A stretch of DNA of 64,000 nt. Source: Comamonas resistens. Its GTDB lineage: Bacteria > Pseudomonadota > Gammaproteobacteria > Burkholderiales > Burkholderiaceae_C. The notes under the pieces were generated by a model, which ran no database searches, was not told the origin of the DNA, and was given only the letters and a program-made list of their open reading frames with translations. Below, piece after piece: positions 15,943-24,684 of the stretch. Each line of letters begins with the position of its first letter. Within the stretch, counting starts at the first letter, position 1. The position numbers and the translations under genes were made by a program. The DNA is taken from the NCBI RefSeq assembly GCF_030064165.1, contig NZ_CP125947.1:2480001-2544000 (forward strand), written 5' to 3'.

Positions 15943-17009
15943 CAGGCTTTGGCCGCTTCGCGCGCTTCCACCAGACGTGGCAGGTCGCGCACGATTTCCA
16001 CCATATACCAGGCGGGCAAGGTCTGGCTGTCGCTTTCGGCGGTGACGATCTGCGCCATTTCCAGGCTGATCTGGGCCAGCTCCCTGAGCATGGCCTTGGA
16101 GCGGTGCACGGTCTGCTGCAGCTCGCCGCCGCTTTGCTGTTTGTCGGCGGGCAGGATCTTGAGCAGACGCGCGCGGAAGGCCTGGGCCAGGAAATACAGC
16201 ACGTCGCGGTCCTGCGGGGCATGGGGCCAGCCGGAGTCGCCCTTGAAGATGGCGTCCAGCCGGTGACGGTCGTCGGCCAGCTTGTAGAAGGCCTTGAACT
16301 GCGCCGCATGCTGGGGCGTGAGGCAGCCGCTGCTCAGGGCTTCCAGCGTCTGCAGATTCAGATCGTCGCCATAGGACTGCAAGGCGTCGCTGAGCATATG
16401 CCAGGAGCGCGGCGTGGAAAACGCCTCTTCATGCTTGGGCGGCTGGCTCCACAGATGGTCGGGGCGCTGGGCCAGGTATTCGAGCACCAGAGCATGCAAC
16501 TGGGCCTGCTGCGCCCATTGCAGCCACTCGCTGGCGCTGACCTTGAGCTGCACATGAATCATGCGGTTGACCAGCGCCGAGGACATGGTACGCACGATCG
16601 CGGAATCCTGCGCCCGGTTGCCAGCCGCAATCACGATGGAGCCTTCGGGCATCACATATTCGCCCACGCGGCGTTCCAGGATCAGACTGTAGAAGGCTTT
16701 TTGCACATCCTGGCTGCAGGCGTTGAGCTCGTCCAGGAACAGGCAATAAGGCTGCTCGCGCGCAATCATGGCGGGCGGGCAAAAGCGGGTTACGCCGTCG
16801 CTGATCTGCGGCACGCCCAGCAAGTCCTCGGGCGCAAGCTGGCTGCCCAGCAGGGACACACAGTCCAGCCCCACGCTTTGCGCGAAGTTTTGTACCAGGG
16901 CCGATTTGCCGATGCCAGGCGGCCCCCAGATGAACACGGGGCGTACGGTGGCGACGTTGAGAAGGAATTCGCTCAGTTGCGAGGGGGTGAGAGCCAGACT
17001 GGTTTGCAT
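15942..17009 (-). CDS. MoxR-family AAA+ ATPase
   Basis: A 355-residue AAA+ ATPase. Walker A is GPPGIGKS (29-36), Walker B is CLFLDELNA (about 89-97), sensor 1 is IVIAAGNRAQDSAIV, and an arginine-finger region follows MSSALVNRMIHVQLK. The C-terminal lid is helical. MoxR ATPases remodel or assemble client complexes with VWA partners. Here the VWA/metallopeptidase gene follows with a TGATG overlap, the usual organisation for this pair. The client is not indicated by neighbours. Confidence 0.92.
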   Translation of the reverse strand: MQTSLALTPSQLSEFLLNVATVRPVFIWGPPGIGKSALVQNFAQSVGLDCVSLLGSQLAPEDLLGVPQISDGVTRFCPPAMIAREQPYCLFLDELNACSQDVQKAFYSLILERRVGEYVMPEGSIVIAAGNRAQDSAIVRTMSSALVNRMIHVQLKVSASEWLQWAQQAQLHALVLEYLAQRPDHLWSQPPKHEEAFSTPRSWHMLSDALQSYGDDLNLQTLEALSSGCLTPQHAAQFKAFYKLADDRHRLDAIFKGDSGWPHAPQDRDVLYFLAQAFRARLLKILPADKQQSGGELQQTVHRSKAMLRELAQISLEMAQIVTAESDSQTLPAWYMVEIVRDLPRLVEAREAAKA

Positions 17010-17073
17010 GCAGCTGGCAGTCTAAATCAGGCGCGCGGCACAGCGGATGCAATGGCGATGAAAACTACTGAAT

Positions 17074-17093
17074 TGATAGCTTTCAGCGCTTTA
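17074..17093 (+). repeat. Short dispersed repeat copy
   Basis: TGATAGCTTTCAGCGCTTTA lies between the MoxR and VOC genes. The downstream half of the unit (NNTAAGCG) is degenerate. Confidence 0.5.
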
Positions 17094-17123
17094 TGCAACG
17101 ACGTTAGAGCCATATTTCTTCAG

Positions 17124-17765
17124 TTATTCGTAATCAAAATCGGCTTGGTAATCGGCCGGGTTGATGCCTTCGGCACGCAGCGGCTCGACCAGGCGAAAGC
17201 GCGTGATCTTGGCCGATGCGGTGATATAGCCCTTGATGACCAGCTCGCGCGTGACCGGGCTTTGTGCTTCCTGGGCCAGCTGCTCGATCACCCGTGTGGT
17301 CTTGCGCCGCGCCAGCATGCGAAAGAGGGCCGGTACATGGGCCAGCAGGCGCTTGAGTAGGTCTTCGGCTTCGGCCAGCCATTGGCCCTGCTTGGGCAGA
17401 TCGGGCACAAAGCCCCATTCGTCCTCGGTCAGCGCGCGCCACAGGGTGATGGCGTGGCCGTCCGCATCGGTGACGCAGGCCATTTCTTCAAGCTGTGGCG
17501 TTTTCATGGGTGCATAGCGTGATGCCAGGCCGGCAGTCAGCAATGCTTGATAGGACTGCAGCACATCGCCAACCTGCAGCCGCAGTGCCACGGGCGCTTC
17601 AACGGCCTGCACCTGCAGCAGTCGCAAGCTGGCGCTGCCGGTATCGATGTCCACAAAGCCATCACCGCGCTGCACGGCGGCAAAGCCCATGACATCACAC
17701 CAGAGCGCAGAGCTGCGTTCCAGTTGAGTCACGGGCACAACAAGATGGCTGATTCCAAAAAACAT
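17124..17765 (-). CDS. VOC (glyoxalase-like) protein with PCP_red-like C-terminal domain
   Basis: A 213-residue protein. The ATG at 17765 (MFFGISHLVVPVTQLERSSA) is chosen because the in-frame extension to 18050 is Ser/Arg-rich and crosses two regulatory palindromes. The VOC half (1-115) has SALWCDVMGFAAVQRGDGFV and ends with CVTDADGHAITLWRA, typical of glyoxalase/dioxygenase folds. Metal ligands are not clearly conserved. The C-terminal part (about 135-200), with WLAEAEDLLKRLLAHVPALF and SPVTRELVIKGYI, resembles the small PCP_red domain named after protochlorophyllide reductase. The substrate is unknown. Two CTGT-N8-ACAG palindromes upstream may regulate it. Confidence 0.75.
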   Translation of the reverse strand: MFFGISHLVVPVTQLERSSALWCDVMGFAAVQRGDGFVDIDTGSASLRLLQVQAVEAPVALRLQVGDVLQSYQALLTAGLASRYAPMKTPQLEEMACVTDADGHAITLWRALTEDEWGFVPDLPKQGQWLAEAEDLLKRLLAHVPALFRMLARRKTTRVIEQLAQEAQSPVTRELVIKGYITASAKITRFRLVEPLRAEGINPADYQADFDYE

Positions 17766-17836
17766 AGCAGACTTCGCTGGGCTGACAAGGGCAGGAATGA
17801 TAAAGCGCCGTGATCGTAAGCAATCAGCCCGATTAG

Positions 17837-17852
17837 CTGTATATTTGTACAG
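17837..17852. promoter_or_regulatory. LexA-like palindrome, proximal
   Basis: CTGTATATTTGTACAG fits CTGT-N8-ACAG, with TA following, as in SOS boxes. It lies 72 bp upstream of the VOC start. It could instead be a GntR-type operator. Confidence 0.5.
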
Positions 17853-17919
17853 TAATCTTGATTTAACCATTGAGATGGCATGTCTCAGTCGCCGGTAAAG
17901 TCTTTTTGGGAATGAAAAT

Positions 17920-17940
17920 TGATAGCGGCTAGCGCTTTGC
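17920..17940 (+). repeat. Short dispersed repeat copy
   Basis: TGATAGCGGCTAGCGCTTTG lies between the two LexA-like palindromes. It is followed by an inverted AAAGCGCT, so this copy can fold into a small hairpin. Confidence 0.55.
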
Positions 17941-18015
17941 AGTAAAGCGCTATGACTTGTTTTGGAGGAAATTCCTGTCTGCAACAGTGCGCTTGGGTCT
18001 GAATTTTGCGAATAA

Positions 18016-18031
18016 CTGTATTTGTATACAG
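18016..18031. promoter_or_regulatory. LexA-like palindrome, distal
   Basis: CTGTATTTGTATACAG again fits CTGT-N8-ACAG. It lies 163 bp beyond the first site and about 55 bp beyond the LysR stop. Confidence 0.5.
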
Positions 18032-18086
18032 ACTCTGAGTGAAAAAGCATTCAAACTGAATACTGCGGCTGCAGCGAGTTCTGAAC

Positions 18087-19007
18087 TCAGGCGTTGATCT
18101 GCGCCTGAAATGCCTGCATGCCTTGTACGCAATACTGCAAAAAACGGTTGGCGGCTGGCGACAGATGGCGTCCGGTACGGGTGACGAGCTGCATCTGCGC
18201 ATGCTCAAAAGCCGGATTGCTGACGGGAATGGCCTTGACCCGGCCCTGGGCCAGCTCGGCCACGACGGCGCAGCGCGGCAGCAGGGTCAGGCCCTGGCCG
18301 GTGCTGACAAAGCTGATGAGCACGCTGATGAGATTGCTGGTCAGTGCCGGAGACAGGCGAATCCGGTCCGCTTGCTCCGCGGCTTCCACCAACTGGCGTA
18401 TGCCGTAGACGCCCTGCAGCAGGGCGATGGGCCACTGCGTCAGCTCCTGCAGCGAAGTCTGGGACGCACCTGCCAGCGGGTGTTGAGGGTGAATGATGGC
18501 CTGCATGGGCTGGCTGGCCGACCCGCGCGCGGTGATATGGCTATCGGCAGGCGGGTAGTAGACAAGGCCGATTTCTGCTTCGTCCTCGCGCACGCGGCGC
18601 ATGATTTCGTTGGTGCCGTAGATTTCCAGCGCAATCGACACGCCAGGGTGCTGCTGGCGGAACTGGCGAATCGGCCCGTCAATCAGCTCCTGGGCAAAGC
18701 CTTCACCGCTGACCACGCTGATGCTGCCGCTGTGCAGCCCGCGCAGAGCATCCATCTTGGCCAGCATGTCATGGCGGTGAGCGATATGTTGGCGGTAGTA
18801 GTCGAGGATGAGCTGGCCTGCCTGGGTGGGCACCACGCCGCTGCGGTGGCGCTCCAGCAGGGCCACGCCCAGGGATTCTTCGAGCAGGGTGATCTGGCGG
18901 CTGACGGCCGAAGGCACGATGCCCAGCTTCTCTGCGGCTGCCCGCACCGAGCCGCAGCTGACGGCTTCATAGAGATAGTGGGCGCGGGAGTCCTGGTAGG
19001 CAGACAT
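18087..19007 (-). CDS. LysR-family transcriptional regulator
   Basis: A 306-residue LTTR. The N-terminal winged HTH reads YLYEAVSCGSVRAAAEKLGI and VPSAVSRQITLLEESLGVAL. The effector domain begins at about residue 90 with SGSISVVSGEGFAQELIDGP and includes EAEIGLVYYPPADSHITARG. It is divergent from the DUF3100 and M20 amidohydrolase genes with about 200 bp between, so it probably controls that operon. The effector may be the amide or peptide handled by the operon, but nothing in the sequence identifies it. Confidence 0.92.
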   Translation of the reverse strand: MSAYQDSRAHYLYEAVSCGSVRAAAEKLGIVPSAVSRQITLLEESLGVALLERHRSGVVPTQAGQLILDYYRQHIAHRHDMLAKMDALRGLHSGSISVVSGEGFAQELIDGPIRQFRQQHPGVSIALEIYGTNEIMRRVREDEAEIGLVYYPPADSHITARGSASQPMQAIIHPQHPLAGASQTSLQELTQWPIALLQGVYGIRQLVEAAEQADRIRLSPALTSNLISVLISFVSTGQGLTLLPRCAVVAELAQGRVKAIPVSNPAFEHAQMQLVTRTGRHLSPAANRFLQYCVQGMQAFQAQINA

Positions 19008-19208
19008 GGAAAGAAGTATTCAAGCTGAAGCGCGATTTTGTCTCTGAAGTGTGCACTTTTTTAGAACAGAAAACATCAAGTCATGAAATAAACGCATTGA
19101 TATATTCGTCAGCCGTATCAGGTGTATGGCTGAGGCCCTTCCCAGCTCTTTTGCATCTGAGGAGTGAATGCTTTTCTGCGGTGCGCTGCGGAGATGAAAA
19201 GGATGTCC

Positions 19209-20561
19209 ATGAGTACAGAGATGCGGCCCGCTACACCGGGGCTGGAGATGCGCAACATGCTGCAGATTTTTGCGCTGGCGCTGGTGATTTCGGCCTTGTC
19301 CGAATGGCTGGGCCCTTTGCCCATTGAGCTGGGGGTGGGCAAGGTGGTGCTTCTGCCCATGATCTGGGCGCTGCTCATCGGTCTGGTGCTGGGCCTGTGC
19401 GCCAAGCGCATGCCAGCGCCGCTCAAGCTCAGCTTGCACAGCCAGCATCTGGCCGCTGCCGTTCTCTCGTTCGCCCTGTTCCTCTTCATTGCCAAGCTGG
19501 GCCTGCTGGTGGGCGGTTCGCTGCCGCAACTGGCCGAGGTGGGCGGCGGTCTGGCATTGCAGGAGCTGGGTAATCTGGTGGGCTGCGTGGCCCTGGGCAT
19601 GCCGGTGGCGCTGCTGCTGGGCATCAAGCGCGAAGCCATTGGCGCGACGTTTTCCATCGGGCGCGAACCTGGCCTGGCCATCATCGGCGAGCGCTTCGGC
19701 ATGGATTCGCCCGAAGGCCGGGGTGTGCTGGCCGAATACATCACCGGCACGCTGGTGGGCGCGATCTTTATCTCGTTGCTGGCCGGTTTTGTCTCCAGCC
19801 TCAATATCTTTCACCCGCTGGCGCTGGGCCTGGGCGCAGGCGTGGGTTCGGGCTCGATGACGGCCGCTGCCGTGGGTGCGATTGCGGCCCAGCATCCCGA
19901 AATGGCCGACAAGATCGCCACGTTTGCCGCGGCCGCCAATCTGATTGCGTTGACGGTGGGCACCTATCTGACGCTGTTTGTCTCGCTGCCCCTGGCCATG
20001 CGCGCCTACCGCTTCCTGGAACCCATTCTGGGGCGAACAAGCAAGGCCGTGGCCTCCGTACAAGCCGACAAGACTGCCGATGCAGCCAAGGCCGAAGCGG
20101 AAGAGCTTGTTCATCCACCCGTGCTGAGCCTGCCCATGCGCCTGCTGTGCTGGGTCTGGGTGGGTCTGATGGTGCTGATCGGCAACCGCATTGGTCATGG
20201 CGTGCCCATGCTGGAAGCGCTGCCCGGCGTGCTGCTGATCATTGTGGCCGTGCTGATCGGCGACCTGATCTATATGGGCACGCGACGCATGCTGCCGGCC
20301 GTTTGCTGGATTTCGTTCATTGCCATGGCCATGACCTTCCCCCACACGCCTTACGCCGCCGAAGTGGCTGCACTGACGGGCAAGGTCAACTTCCTGGCCA
20401 TGATCACGCCCATGCTGACCTTTGCCGGTCTGTCGCTGGCCAAGGACATCCCCGCTTTCCGCCGCCTGGGCTGGCGCATCGTCGTGGTGTCGCTGATGGC
20501 CAATGCCGGCGTGTTTCTGGCGGCGACCATGATTTCGCAGACTTTTGTTCACACTCTTTGA
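19209..20561 (+). CDS. DUF3100 family integral membrane protein, probable transporter
   Basis: About 450 residues with 10-12 hydrophobic segments. Examples are MLQIFALALVISALSEWLG, VLLPMIWALLIGLVLGLCA, and near the C-terminus VVSLMANAGVFLAATMISQ. The middle carries GREPGLAIIGERFGMDSPEG, ALGLGAGVGSGSMTAAAVGA and AAQHPEMADKIATFAAAANL. These Gly-rich re-entrant-like stretches suggest a secondary transporter. DUF3100 genes are typically found beside M20 amidohydrolases, as here. The start at 19209 follows an AAAGGA 5-6 bases upstream; in-frame ATGs at 19194 and 19203 and a GTG at 19164 are alternatives. Its likely role is uptake of an N-acyl amino acid or aminobenzoyl-type substrate (inference). 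Confidence 0.85.
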   Translation: MSTEMRPATPGLEMRNMLQIFALALVISALSEWLGPLPIELGVGKVVLLPMIWALLIGLVLGLCAKRMPAPLKLSLHSQHLAAAVLSFALFLFIAKLGLLVGGSLPQLAEVGGGLALQELGNLVGCVALGMPVALLLGIKREAIGATFSIGREPGLAIIGERFGMDSPEGRGVLAEYITGTLVGAIFISLLAGFVSSLNIFHPLALGLGAGVGSGSMTAAAVGAIAAQHPEMADKIATFAAAANLIALTVGTYLTLFVSLPLAMRAYRFLEPILGRTSKAVASVQADKTADAAKAEAEELVHPPVLSLPMRLLCWVWVGLMVLIGNRIGHGVPMLEALPGVLLIIVAVLIGDLIYMGTRRMLPAVCWISFIAMAMTFPHTPYAAEVAALTGKVNFLAMITPMLTFAGLSLAKDIPAFRRLGWRIVVVSLMANAGVFLAATMISQTFVHTL

Positions 20562-20576
20562 TGGGGGCGGCCTTCC

Positions 20577-21752
20577 ATGTTGAACACCATCCAATGGCCG
20601 GGCCAGCAAGAGCTGCAAGCCTGGCGCCATGATTTTCACCGCCACCCCGAAACCGCGTTTCAGGAACACCGCACCAGCGCCCGCGTGGTGGAGTTGCTGA
20701 GCAGCTTTGGCCTGGAGGTTCACACCGGCCTGGCCGGCACCGGCGTGGTTGCCGTGCTCAAGGGCAATATGGGCGAAGGCCCCAGCATCGGGCTGCGCGC
20801 CGATATGGACGCGCTGCATGTGACCGAGCTCAACACCTGCGAGCATGCATCGCAGAATGCCGGGCGCATGCACGCCTGCGGTCACGACGGCCATACCAGC
20901 ATGCTGCTGGGCGCGGCCAAGACGCTGGCCGCCCACCCCGATTTCAAGGGCACGGTGCATTTCATCTTCCAGCCCGCCGAAGAAAACGAAGGCGGCGCAC
21001 GCGCCATGATCGAGGACGGTCTGTTCGAGCGCTTTCCCATGGATGCCGTCTACAGCATGCACAACTGGCCCGGCCTGCCCGTAGGCACGGCAGCGGTGCA
21101 CGGCACGGCGGTGATGGCGGCTTTCGATATCTTCGATCTGACACTCAGCGGCAAGGGCTGCCATGGCGCCATGCCGCATCTGGGCAAGGACACTCTGCTG
21201 GCTGCCTGCCAACTGGTGACCCAGTTGCCCGCGCTGATCGCGCGGGAGCAGGAGGTGCACAAGCCTGCCGTGCTCAGCATCACCAGCTTCAACGCAGGCG
21301 ATACCTACAACGTGCTGCCCGAGCAGGTCAAGCTGCGCGGCACTGTGCGCTGCTTTGACATGGCGCAGCGTGCCAGGATCGAGCAGCGTCTGCGCGACGC
21401 CATTAACGCCACCTGCATGTTGCACGGCCTGGAGTCTCATCTGGACTACCGCGTCAGCTACCCGGCCACCATCAACGATCCCCAGCACGCCGAAGTCTGT
21501 GCCGAGGTGTTGAGCCAGGTGCTGGGCGAGGGCAAGGTGCAGCGCGACCTCAAGCCCAGCATGGCCTCGGAAGACTTTTCCTTCATGGCCCAGCAATGCC
21601 CCGGTGTCTATATCTGGCTGGGCAATGGCGAAGACAGCGCTTCGCTGCACAACCCCAAGTACGACTTCAACGACGCCAATCTGCCGCTGGGCGTGCGTTA
21701 CTGGGTGGAGCTGGTCGGGGCGCTGCTGCGCGATGGCAGGCTGCCAAGCTGA
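20577..21752 (+). CDS. M20-family amidohydrolase (hippurate/N-acyl-amino-acid hydrolase type)
   Basis: A 391-residue binuclear metallo-amidohydrolase. It opens with the family-typical WRHDFHRHPETAFQEHRTS. Metal-binding segments are RADMDALHVTE, MHACGHDGHTSMLLGAAK (Cys and His ligands) and FQPAEENEGGARAMIEDG with the catalytic Glu pair. The dimerisation insert runs from about residue 185 (LSGKGCHGAMPHLGKD). The C-terminal SEDFSFMAQQCPGVYIWLGN supplies the last ligand region. It would cleave an amide bond of an N-acyl amino acid such as hippurate or N-acetyl compounds. It follows the DUF3100 gene by 15 bp and ends in a terminator, forming an import-and-hydrolysis operon. Confidence 0.92.
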   Translation: MLNTIQWPGQQELQAWRHDFHRHPETAFQEHRTSARVVELLSSFGLEVHTGLAGTGVVAVLKGNMGEGPSIGLRADMDALHVTELNTCEHASQNAGRMHACGHDGHTSMLLGAAKTLAAHPDFKGTVHFIFQPAEENEGGARAMIEDGLFERFPMDAVYSMHNWPGLPVGTAAVHGTAVMAAFDIFDLTLSGKGCHGAMPHLGKDTLLAACQLVTQLPALIAREQEVHKPAVLSITSFNAGDTYNVLPEQVKLRGTVRCFDMAQRARIEQRLRDAINATCMLHGLESHLDYRVSYPATINDPQHAEVCAEVLSQVLGEGKVQRDLKPSMASEDFSFMAQQCPGVYIWLGNGEDSASLHNPKYDFNDANLPLGVRYWVELVGALLRDGRLPS

Positions 21753-21777
21753 AGCTTCAGGCGATATGTTTGACGAC

Positions 21778-21808
21778 GAATGCCGGGTTCATGCCCGGCA
21801 TTTTTTTG
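21778..21808 (+). terminator. Rho-independent terminator of the DUF3100/M20 operon
   Basis: AATGCCGGG TTCATG CCCGGCATTTTTTT lies 26 bp after the M20 stop, with T7 at the end. Confidence 0.9.
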
Positions 21809-22263
21809 TATTCGCTATCTTGGGAACTCATCTGTTGATAGCTGTAAACGCAGTACTGGTATGGGTTTGCATTGGTTTTGAAACTAATTGTGTTTTGACC
21901 CAGGCGGCTGCTGAACGGGCAGATTTCTTTCGCTATGAATCCCGGAGCTTTCAATCTGCCAGACTTCTGCCAGCGTTCGGCGGGGATGGGCAAGCTCCCG
22001 GTCCTATGATGTCAACAGCGCTTCCGGCAGTGAACCTGCTTGTTGCGTGCATGGGGCGGCGGCCATGACTACAGCGTGATACATGGGCCGACCACCGATC
22101 GCAGGTGTTGCACCGGGTATTCAGACGCCGACGTTCAATGCGCAGATTGCGCTGTCTGCGGGCCCATCTTCTTGTGGCGCATGCCACTGTCGCAACACAG
22201 CCTGCTGCAAGCTGGGCCATGGCTTTACGTTTTCGCCCGGCATCGAGACAGGAAAGGGCGTCG
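21809..22263. other. Intergenic region upstream of the antiporter
   Basis: It contains a degenerate short repeat at about 21836 (TTGATAGCTGTAAACGCAG). Open frames here are Arg/Cys/Pro-rich and look non-coding. No defined promoter motif was identified. Confidence 0.45.
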
Positions 22264-23520
22264 ATGTTGCCTGCATCGCAAACGATTCTGAACTGGTGTG
22301 TGCTGGTTTCGGCCGCGGCCTTGCTGGGTCACCTGGTGCACCGGATTTCAGGTTTCCCGCGCATTCTGGGCTATACGGTGGCAGGGCTTACTGCCGGCTG
22401 GGTTAGCCAGTTCATGGGCTGGACAGATCTGCCCTGGCCGCTGCAGGGCGGCACGGTGCTGATGCTGGAGCTGGCCGTGGGCACCAGCATGATGCTGGCG
22501 GCATCCCAGGTATCGCTGCACTGGTTGCGGCGCCAGCCCTGGCTGCTGTTGCAAAGCCTGGGGGAGTCGCTGGCGGCGCTGGGTCTGACCACGGCCGTCT
22601 TGTTGGCGCTGGACTGTAGCTGGACGGTGTCGGTCGCTGTAGGCGTGGTGGCCATGGCCGCATCGCCCGCCGTGCTGCTGCGCATTGCCAACGATCTGAA
22701 TGCGCGCGGTGCAGTGACGGATCGCAGCCTGCTGCTGGCGACGCTGAGCACCTCACTGGCGCTACTTGCCGCACTGGTGCTGATGCAGCTGTTCACGCCG
22801 GATGCGCAAGGCGGTCTGCGGTTTTCTGCAGCGGGACTGATTCCCTGGGTACGTAGTTTGCTGCTGAGCGTGCTGTGGGCGGTGTTGCTGACGGCCTCGT
22901 TCTGGCCGGTGCTGCGCTGGCGTTCTTCGCGCAGCGACTCGGCCGCCCTTTATCTGCTGGCGGCGCTGATGGCCACTTGCCTGCTGGCCGCCCGCTTTGG
23001 CGGTTCTGCCGCGTTGGCATTTGTTGCGACGGGGCTGCTGCTGCGCAATCTCAGCGCCATGCCTTTGCTGTGGCCGATGGCATTTCAGTCGGTCAACACC
23101 ATGCTCAACCTTCTGATGTTTGTGCTGGTGGCCAGTATGGTGTCGCAGGTCACGTTCTCTTTTGCTCTGGTTTCCATAGTGGCTAGCGTAATATTGGCAA
23201 GGGGTATCGCTAAATTCGGCATGATCTTGCTGCTGGGCCATGGCACGGGCATTGGCTGGCGCAGGCAGTGGCCCGTAGCTTGCGGCCAGCTGCCGCTGTC
23301 GGGTGTGGCGCTGCTGGTGGTGTCTGCACTGGCCTTGCGCTGGGGAGGTGTACATGCCGCCAGCGCTTTGCAACTGGCATCGATTGCGTTGCCCATGATT
23401 GTGGTGTGCGAGCTCCTGGGAGTCTTGCTGGCATCGACCGCGTTGTGGCGCTGCGGCGATGCCCATCGCGGCATTGGCCGCGCCGCTTTGCTCAGAGGGG
23501 AGAAGCGCCATGACACTTGA
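22264..23520 (+). CDS. CPA2-family cation:proton antiporter (Kef-like membrane domain only)
   Basis: About 418 residues with 10-13 membrane helices and no cytosolic RCK/TrkA-N domain. The ATG at 22264 ([20 protein letters not shown]) is preferred over the Arg-rich extension from 22105. Helix 2-3 motifs [20 protein letters not shown] and [20 protein letters not shown] resemble the core of Kef and monovalent cation:H+ antiporters. The acidic helix typical of CPA2 reads [20 protein letters not shown], without a clear catalytic Asp pair, so ion specificity is uncertain. The gene overlaps the YbdK-like ligase by 11 bp, implying coupled expression. Confidence 0.82.
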   Translation: MLPASQTILNWCVLVSAAALLGHLVHRISGFPRILGYTVAGLTAGWVSQFMGWTDLPWPLQGGTVLMLELAVGTSMMLAASQVSLHWLRRQPWLLLQSLGESLAALGLTTAVLLALDCSWTVSVAVGVVAMAASPAVLLRIANDLNARGAVTDRSLLLATLSTSLALLAALVLMQLFTPDAQGGLRFSAAGLIPWVRSLLLSVLWAVLLTASFWPVLRWRSSRSDSAALYLLAALMATCLLAARFGGSAALAFVATGLLLRNLSAMPLLWPMAFQSVNTMLNLLMFVLVASMVSQVTFSFALVSIVASVILARGIAKFGMILLLGHGTGIGWRRQWPVACGQLPLSGVALLVVSALALRWGGVHAASALQLASIALPMIVVCELLGVLLASTALWRCGDAHRGIGRAALLRGEKRHDT

Positions 23521-24631
23521 AGCATTCCAACCGTCGGCGGCTTTGACGCTGGGCGTGGAGCTGGAGCTGCAACTGCTCAGCACCCATGACTACGATATGA
23601 CGCCTTATGCGCCCGATATGCTGGCGCTGCTGAAGAATGTCGCCGTACCCGGGGCCATCGTGCCCGAAGTCACGGCCAGCATGATCGAGATCTCGACCGG
23701 TATCTGCCAGGATGCACAGGACGCCTGGCGGCAACTGGCGCTGACGCGCGACGCACTGGTCAAGGCGGCGGACCGGCTCAATATCGCGGTGGCCGGCGGT
23801 GGCACTCACCCGTTTCAGCAATGGCACCAGCAGCGCATCTATGACAAGCCGCGTTTCAAGGAGTTGACGGCGCTGTACGGCTATCTGACCAAGCAGTTCA
23901 CCATTTTTGGCCAGCATGTACATATCGGTTGCCCCGACGCGGATGCCGCGCTGCTGATGCTGCACCGGCTGTCGCGCTATATCCCGCATTTCATCGCGCT
24001 GTCGGCCTCCAGCCCCTTTGTGCAGGGGCAGGACACGGCCTTTGACTCGGCCCGCCTGAATTCGGTATTTGCCTTTCCACTCTCGGGCCGTGCGCCGTTT
24101 GCGCTGCACTGGGAAGACTTCGAGCGCTACTTCGACAAGATGGCAGCCACGGGCGTGATCCACAGCATGAAGGACTTTTACTGGGATATCAGGCCCAAGC
24201 CCGAATTTGGCACGGTGGAAGTGCGGGTCTTCGACACGCCGCTGTCCATAGAGCGCGCCGCGCAACTGGCCGCCTATGTGCAGGCGCTGGGTGCCTGGTT
24301 CCTCAATGACCGCCCGTTCGAGCCCCGGGAGGACGACTATCTGGTCTATACCTACAACCGTTTTCAGGCCTGCCGTTTTGGGCTGGATGGCAGCTATGTG
24401 GATCCGGCCAGCAGTGAAGCATTTTCGCTGCGCAGCCATATAGAGCAGACCCTGGCCCAGGTCATGCCGCATGCAGGGCCAGAAGGCAAGGAGGCCTTGC
24501 AGCAACTGGCGCGGCTGTTGAAAAGCGAAGAGGGCAACGATGCCAGCTGGTTGCGCGCGCGCTATGGCGAGGTGCAGCAACTGCCCGAGGTTGTGCGCCA
24601 GGCCGCGCTGCGTTTTGGCGCAAGAGCATGA
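23510..24631 (+). CDS. ybdK: YbdK-family carboxylate-amine ligase (glutamate-cysteine ligase 2 type)
   Basis: A 373-residue ATP-grasp-unrelated GCS2 family enzyme that forms a gamma-glutamyl-type amide. E. coli YbdK has only weak gamma-glutamylcysteine ligase activity, so the true substrate is unclear. Diagnostic segments are [20 protein letters not shown] (metal-binding Glu), [47 protein letters not shown] and [20 protein letters not shown]. The ATG at 23510 lies inside the antiporter gene (11-bp overlap). The pairing with a Kef-like antiporter is suggestive because Kef channels respond to glutathione-type thiols, but that link is inference. Confidence 0.92.
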   Translation: MTLEAFQPSAALTLGVELELQLLSTHDYDMTPYAPDMLALLKNVAVPGAIVPEVTASMIEISTGICQDAQDAWRQLALTRDALVKAADRLNIAVAGGGTHPFQQWHQQRIYDKPRFKELTALYGYLTKQFTIFGQHVHIGCPDADAALLMLHRLSRYIPHFIALSASSPFVQGQDTAFDSARLNSVFAFPLSGRAPFALHWEDFERYFDKMAATGVIHSMKDFYWDIRPKPEFGTVEVRVFDTPLSIERAAQLAAYVQALGAWFLNDRPFEPREDDYLVYTYNRFQACRFGLDGSYVDPASSEAFSLRSHIEQTLAQVMPHAGPEGKEALQQLARLLKSEEGNDASWLRARYGEVQQLPEVVRQAALRFGARA

Positions 24632-24660
24632 TTCAAACCGGCCGCCAGCCCTTTTTCATC

Positions 24661-24677
24661 AAGCGCTGGCAGCTATG
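24661..24677 (-). repeat. Short dispersed repeat, inverted copy
   Basis: AAGCGCTGGCAGCTATG lies between two convergent genes, 30 bp after the YbdK stop. Confidence 0.5.
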
Positions 24678-24684
24678 GTTTTGA

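Larger units (their letters stand above)
17766..18086. other. Intergenic region with two palindromes and a repeat
   Basis: It lies between the stop of the LysR gene and the VOC start, both on the minus strand. No gene is supported; the region contains the two LexA-like palindromes and one dispersed repeat described separately. Confidence 0.55.

Noticed and set aside
17766..18050. N-terminal extension of the VOC protein to 18050
   Set aside because: It is Ser/Arg/Tyr-rich and crosses the two palindromes and a dispersed repeat. The ATG at 17765 begins the recognisable domain.
19020..21650. 876-codon minus-strand frame
   Set aside because: It is antisense to the DUF3100 and M20 genes and is His/Gln-rich, an artefact of codon bias on the opposite strand.
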